Shown in pieces: positions 62,055 to 64,000 of a DNA stretch of 64,000 nt. The position numbers and the translations under genes are program-made. Position 1 is the stretch's first letter, and the number at the start of each line of letters is the position of its first letter. The notes beneath the pieces were generated by a model that worked only from the letters and a program-made list of their open reading frames with translations, was not told the origin of the DNA and did not search any database. The DNA lies in contig NZ_JACHFF010000002.1 of NCBI RefSeq assembly GCF_014207425.1, positions 186,001 to 250,000 on the forward strand, read 5' to 3'. The stretch comes from Jeotgalicoccus coquinae. GTDB lineage: Bacteria; Bacillota; Bacilli; Staphylococcales; Salinicoccaceae.

Positions 62055-62840
62055 ATGAGACTTAAAAATAAAATCGCAGTCGTTACCGGGGGGAGTCAGG
62101 GAATAGGACGCGGCGTCGTGCAAGTTTTTGCAGAAGAAGGAGCAAAAGTTGTTATTGCTGATATAGATGCTGAAGCAGGCGAAAACACTGTAAAAGATTT
62201 AATTGATAAAAACCTCGATGTCCGTTTTCATAAAACAGATGTCAGTAATGAAGAAGATGTTAAAAGTTTAATTGAATACACGATAAATGAATTCGGAAAA
62301 TTAGATGTTTTAGTAAATAACGCCGCAATTAATTTCCGAAAATCTGTGCACGAAACATCGCTCGAAGAATGGAACAATTTAATGGGAATAAATTTAACAG
62401 GACCATTTCTGTGCAGCAAGTATGCTATACCTGAAATGCAGAAACAGGACACTTCATCGATTATCAACATGGTATCATGGCATGCTGAAACAACAATTAC
62501 GAGGCTCGCAGCATATGCAAGTGCAAAAGGCGGACTGACAGCTTTAACACGTCAGATGGCACTCGATTACGGACAACATCAGATTCGTGTCAATGCAGTC
62601 GGTCCAAGTTCTGTCGACACACCGCTTCTCCATAAAACTTTTGCAAGTCTCGAAAACCCGGAGAAATCATTTGAAGAATCATTGGCTTTCAATCCGATGG
62701 GACGCGTCGGCACAGTCGACGATATCGCTAAAGCATGTCTATTTTTAGCGTCAGATGATTCAACTTACGTCAGCGGCCAGACCATACTGGTCGACGGCGG
62801 ACAAAGCAACAAAATAGCGAGACCAATAGAATTTGACTGA
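62055..62840 (+). CDS. Short-chain dehydrogenase/reductase (glucose/3-oxoacyl type)
   Basis: 261 aa classical SDR: TGGSQGIGRGVVQVF, VLVNNAAIN, NMVSWHAET with catalytic Ser region, YASAKGGLTALTRQ with Tyr-Lys, and a GQTILVDGGQ end. It resembles glucose-1-dehydrogenase-like and sugar/keto reductases, but the substrate cannot be assigned. AAGGATGGG precedes the ATG. Monocistronic, followed by a repeat pair and a terminator. Confidence 0.85.
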   Translation: MRLKNKIAVVTGGSQGIGRGVVQVFAEEGAKVVIADIDAEAGENTVKDLIDKNLDVRFHKTDVSNEEDVKSLIEYTINEFGKLDVLVNNAAINFRKSVHETSLEEWNNLMGINLTGPFLCSKYAIPEMQKQDTSSIINMVSWHAETTITRLAAYASAKGGLTALTRQMALDYGQHQIRVNAVGPSSVDTPLLHKTFASLENPEKSFEESLAFNPMGRVGTVDDIAKACLFLASDDSTYVSGQTILVDGGQSNKIARPIEFD

Positions 62841-62853
62841 TAAATAGGGGGGG

Positions 62854-62927
62854 ACTACCATGTGAGCTTGACATCGTCATCCAAACGCTGCCGAACTACC
62901 ATGTGAGCTCCACATCGTCATCCAAAC
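62854..62927. repeat. Two 33-bp imperfect direct repeats, period 41
   Basis: Copies at 62854-62886 and 62895-62927 start ACTACCATGTGAGCT and end ACATCGTCATCCAAAC, differing at only two adjacent bases, with an 8-bp spacer. Each holds an ATGTG/CACAT-type dyad, complete only in the second copy. They lie between the SDR gene and its terminator. Function unknown. Confidence 0.7.
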
Positions 62928-62947
62928 TCATTTTCTCCAAGCAAATA

Positions 62948-62996
62948 CGGCTCAAAATCCTCATTCCAGGATTTTGAGCCGCTTCTTTATTTTTTA
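62948..62996 (+). terminator. Intrinsic terminator after the SDR and repeat pair
   Basis: CGGCTCAAAATCCT pairs with AGGATTTTGAGCCG, followed by a T-rich tract ending in T6. Confidence 0.88.
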
Positions 62997-63377
62997 GGCT
63001 GATAAAGCAGTGTCTGTACGAAAAATGCAACAAAACTTAAGAGCAATGTAACACCGCCACCGATGTAGACGATAAGTGTAACTGCAGCCGGAAGATTGAA
63101 TGACACAACATTAGTTAAGAACATTCCTAAAACCAGACCTGTCGTACCGATAATGGCAGACCAGACATGGAATTTCGATAATGCATTATATTTAACTTCA
63201 AATACTTTATAAAAAAATGGACCATGAGAATAAACTTAACCATCCCACGACTAAAATATGTGCGTGAATCGGTCTTAGTGCATATGATCCTGAACCTGCC
63301 ATATGTGCGCCCATTACAGAACCAATCAGCCCAAAAACTCCTGAGAATACGAGTAAAAGTTTAACTGGATTATTCAT
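62987..63377 (-). pseudogene. Small cytochrome-oxidase-subunit-I-like membrane protein, frameshifted
   Basis: The ATG at 63377 opens NNPVKLLLVFSGVFGLIGSV and HMAGSGSYALRPIHAHILVV, then stops early at a TAA after GWLSLFSWSIFL. Dropping one base from the T7 run on the minus strand (A7 at 63211-63217) restores FYKVFEVKYNALSKFHVWS and about 60 more residues to the TAA at 62987, giving a 129-aa, four-helix protein. It resembles small heme-copper-oxidase-I-like proteins with an HxH motif on a helix. Either a real frameshift, programmed slippage or a sequence error. Confidence 0.65.
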
Positions 63378-63465
63378 AATAACTTCCTTTCAGTGACTAT
63401 TTACCTTATATTCTATAATCGCAATATGAACAGAGTATGAACAGGATTGATAAAATAATATATAA

Positions 63466-63513
63466 ATAAAGCCGCGTGTAACTTTCAGTTAGATACTGAG
63501 AGTTATACGCGGC
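63466..63513 (-). terminator. Intrinsic terminator after the 24-aa peptide gene
   Basis: GCCGCGTgTAACTtTCAGT pairs with ACTGAgAGTTaTACGCGGC, a long stem with few mismatches; the minus strand continues with TTTATTTAT. Confidence 0.8.
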
Positions 63514-63526
63514 AGTTTAAATTAGT

Positions 63527-63601
63527 TTATCTTAATCCAAGGAATGATAATACAGCTAAAATAACTACAATCAACCCAATAATATAAATAATATTTCTCA
63601 T
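63527..63601 (-). CDS. Small single-helix membrane peptide (24 aa)
   Basis: ATG preceded by AGGGGGCA, then RN followed by one hydrophobic helix (IIYIIGLIVVILAVLSFLG) and a terminal LR. Short peptides of this form are widespread in Staphylococcus and relatives. A sigma-B-like promoter lies upstream and a strong terminator follows, so it is probably a real stress-induced gene. Function unknown. Confidence 0.6.
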   Translation of the reverse strand: MRNIIYIIGLIVVILAVLSFLGLR

Positions 63602-63635
63602 TTTATTTGCCCCCTGTTATTGTCTTAAAAATTAC

Positions 63636-63661
63636 ATTCCCCGAACTTACCTCCTGAAAAC
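63636..63661 (-). promoter_or_regulatory. Candidate sigma-B-type promoter of the 24-aa peptide gene
   Basis: Minus-strand GTTTTC (63661-63656), 14 bp, GGGAAT (63641-63636), 34 bp before the ATG; good fit to GTTTAA-N12-15-GGGWAW. Confidence 0.48.
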
Positions 63662-63689
63662 ATTAATTTTACTTCAGACCTGTCGTTCT

Positions 63690-63715
63690 GATTTCATACC
63701 TCTATAACAGGGTAT
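63690..63715 (+). promoter_or_regulatory. Candidate sigma-B-type promoter of the UvrA-like gene
   Basis: GATTTC (63690-63695), 14 bp, GGGTAT (63710-63715), 50 bp before the ATG. The -35 is identical to the one before the pterin dehydratase gene. Confidence 0.42.
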
Positions 63716-63765
63716 GGTTTAAATATGCTTACTTACAGATAAATTTATATACAGAGGTGGATTTC

Positions 63766-64000
63766 ATGTCATATATACGCGTGCATGGTGCGAATCAAAA
63801 TAACTTAAAAAATGTGAGTGTCGATATTCCAAAACATCAGCTGACTGTCTTTACCGGTCGTTCGGGTTCAGGAAAGTCTTCACTTGTGTTCAACGTCCTG
63901 GCTGCGGAGTCCGAACGTCTCTTGAATGAGACTTACTCTAGTTACATCCAGCATCAGCTGACGCAATATGAAAAACCTGATGTCGACAGAATAGAGAATC
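63766..64000 (+). CDS. UvrA-like ABC ATPase (excinuclease subunit A paralogue), 5' part only
   Basis: The first 78 residues are visible. IRVHGANQNNLKNVSVDIP and Walker A GRSGSGKSS identify the UvrA family. The following FNVLAAESERLLNETYSSYI differs from canonical UvrA (YAEGQRRYVESLSAYARQF), so it is more likely a UvrA2/drug-resistance paralogue (DrrC-like) than the repair enzyme. GAGGTGG precedes the ATG. The gene continues beyond the window. Confidence 0.8.
   Translation, partial: MSYIRVHGANQNNLKNVSVDIPKHQLTVFTGRSGSGKSSLVFNVLAAESERLLNETYSSYIQHQLTQYEKPDVDRIEN

Noticed and set aside
62854-62927. Possible CRISPR array
   Set aside because: Only two copies, an 8-bp spacer and no cas genes in the window.

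Overview
The window is low-GC Gram-positive DNA with strong AGGAGG-type ribosome binding sites, frequent TTG/GTG starts and many intrinsic terminators. A staphylococcal-type thioredoxin-linked ArsC, an IsaB-like secreted antigen, an MhqR-like quinone-stress operon and a B. subtilis-type YkoEDC thiamine ECF transporter point to Staphylococcaceae. A Jeotgalicoccus/Salinicoccus-like genus is my inference, not proven. I saw no tRNA, rRNA, CRISPR array, transposase or phage gene, so this looks like chromosomal DNA.

Layout. 1-2.8 kb: a MarR-controlled operon for quinone/aromatic stress (two ring-cleaving dioxygenases and a flavin reductase). 2.9-5.0 kb: GNAT protein plus M20 amidohydrolase. 5.1-7.1 kb: arsRBC. 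7.2-12.7 kb: MATE exporter, a 29-aa membrane peptide, aldehyde dehydrogenase plus DUF779, and SulP transporter plus UspA. 12.8-16.9 kb: DUF6176 protein, an RND exporter and a nucleoside deaminase. 16.9-20.6 kb: ribD-ribE-ribBA-ribH under an FMN riboswitch. 20.7-25.5 kb: TcuA-like flavoprotein, LysR regulator, two-domain PPK2 kinase and an SDR. 25.6-28.6 kb: glnA, a TspO-like gene with a probable 4-bp frameshift, a PNPOx-fold protein and a pterin dehydratase. 28.7-33.5 kb: membrane proteins, a pyruvate-kinase-like protein, GltS and a degenerate QueD-like protein. 33.5-36.5 kb: TPP riboswitch and ykoEDC. 36.5-41.7 kb: SDR, M50 metalloprotease with a membrane-anchored XRE regulator, IsaB-like antigen, EamA transporter and AraC regulator. 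41.8-45.6 kb: two SDRs, TetR and an SLC13-type transporter. 45.6-52 kb: CitAB-like two-component system, then a cre-controlled tctCBA operon ending in a methylisocitrate-lyase-like gene. 52-56.7 kb: Gpx, and an RND exporter divergent from its TetR. 56.7-61.9 kb: dihydrofolate reductase and an ABC-2 exporter operon with a large membrane-anchored surface protein. 62-64 kb: SDR, a 33-bp direct repeat, a frameshifted small cytochrome-oxidase-I-like gene, a 24-aa membrane peptide and the start of a UvrA paralogue.

Functionally the window mixes stress defence (arsenic, quinones, peroxide, drugs, aldehydes) with nutrient uptake (tricarboxylates, glutamate, thiamine precursor, sulfate or bicarbonate) and cofactor synthesis (riboflavin, folate, pterin-like proteins). 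The most distinctive items are the tct-lyase operon with its sensor and cre site, the XRE/M50 pair, two likely frameshifts at simple repeats, a set of sigma-B-like promoters, and the atypical pyruvate-kinase-like and QueD-like paralogues.
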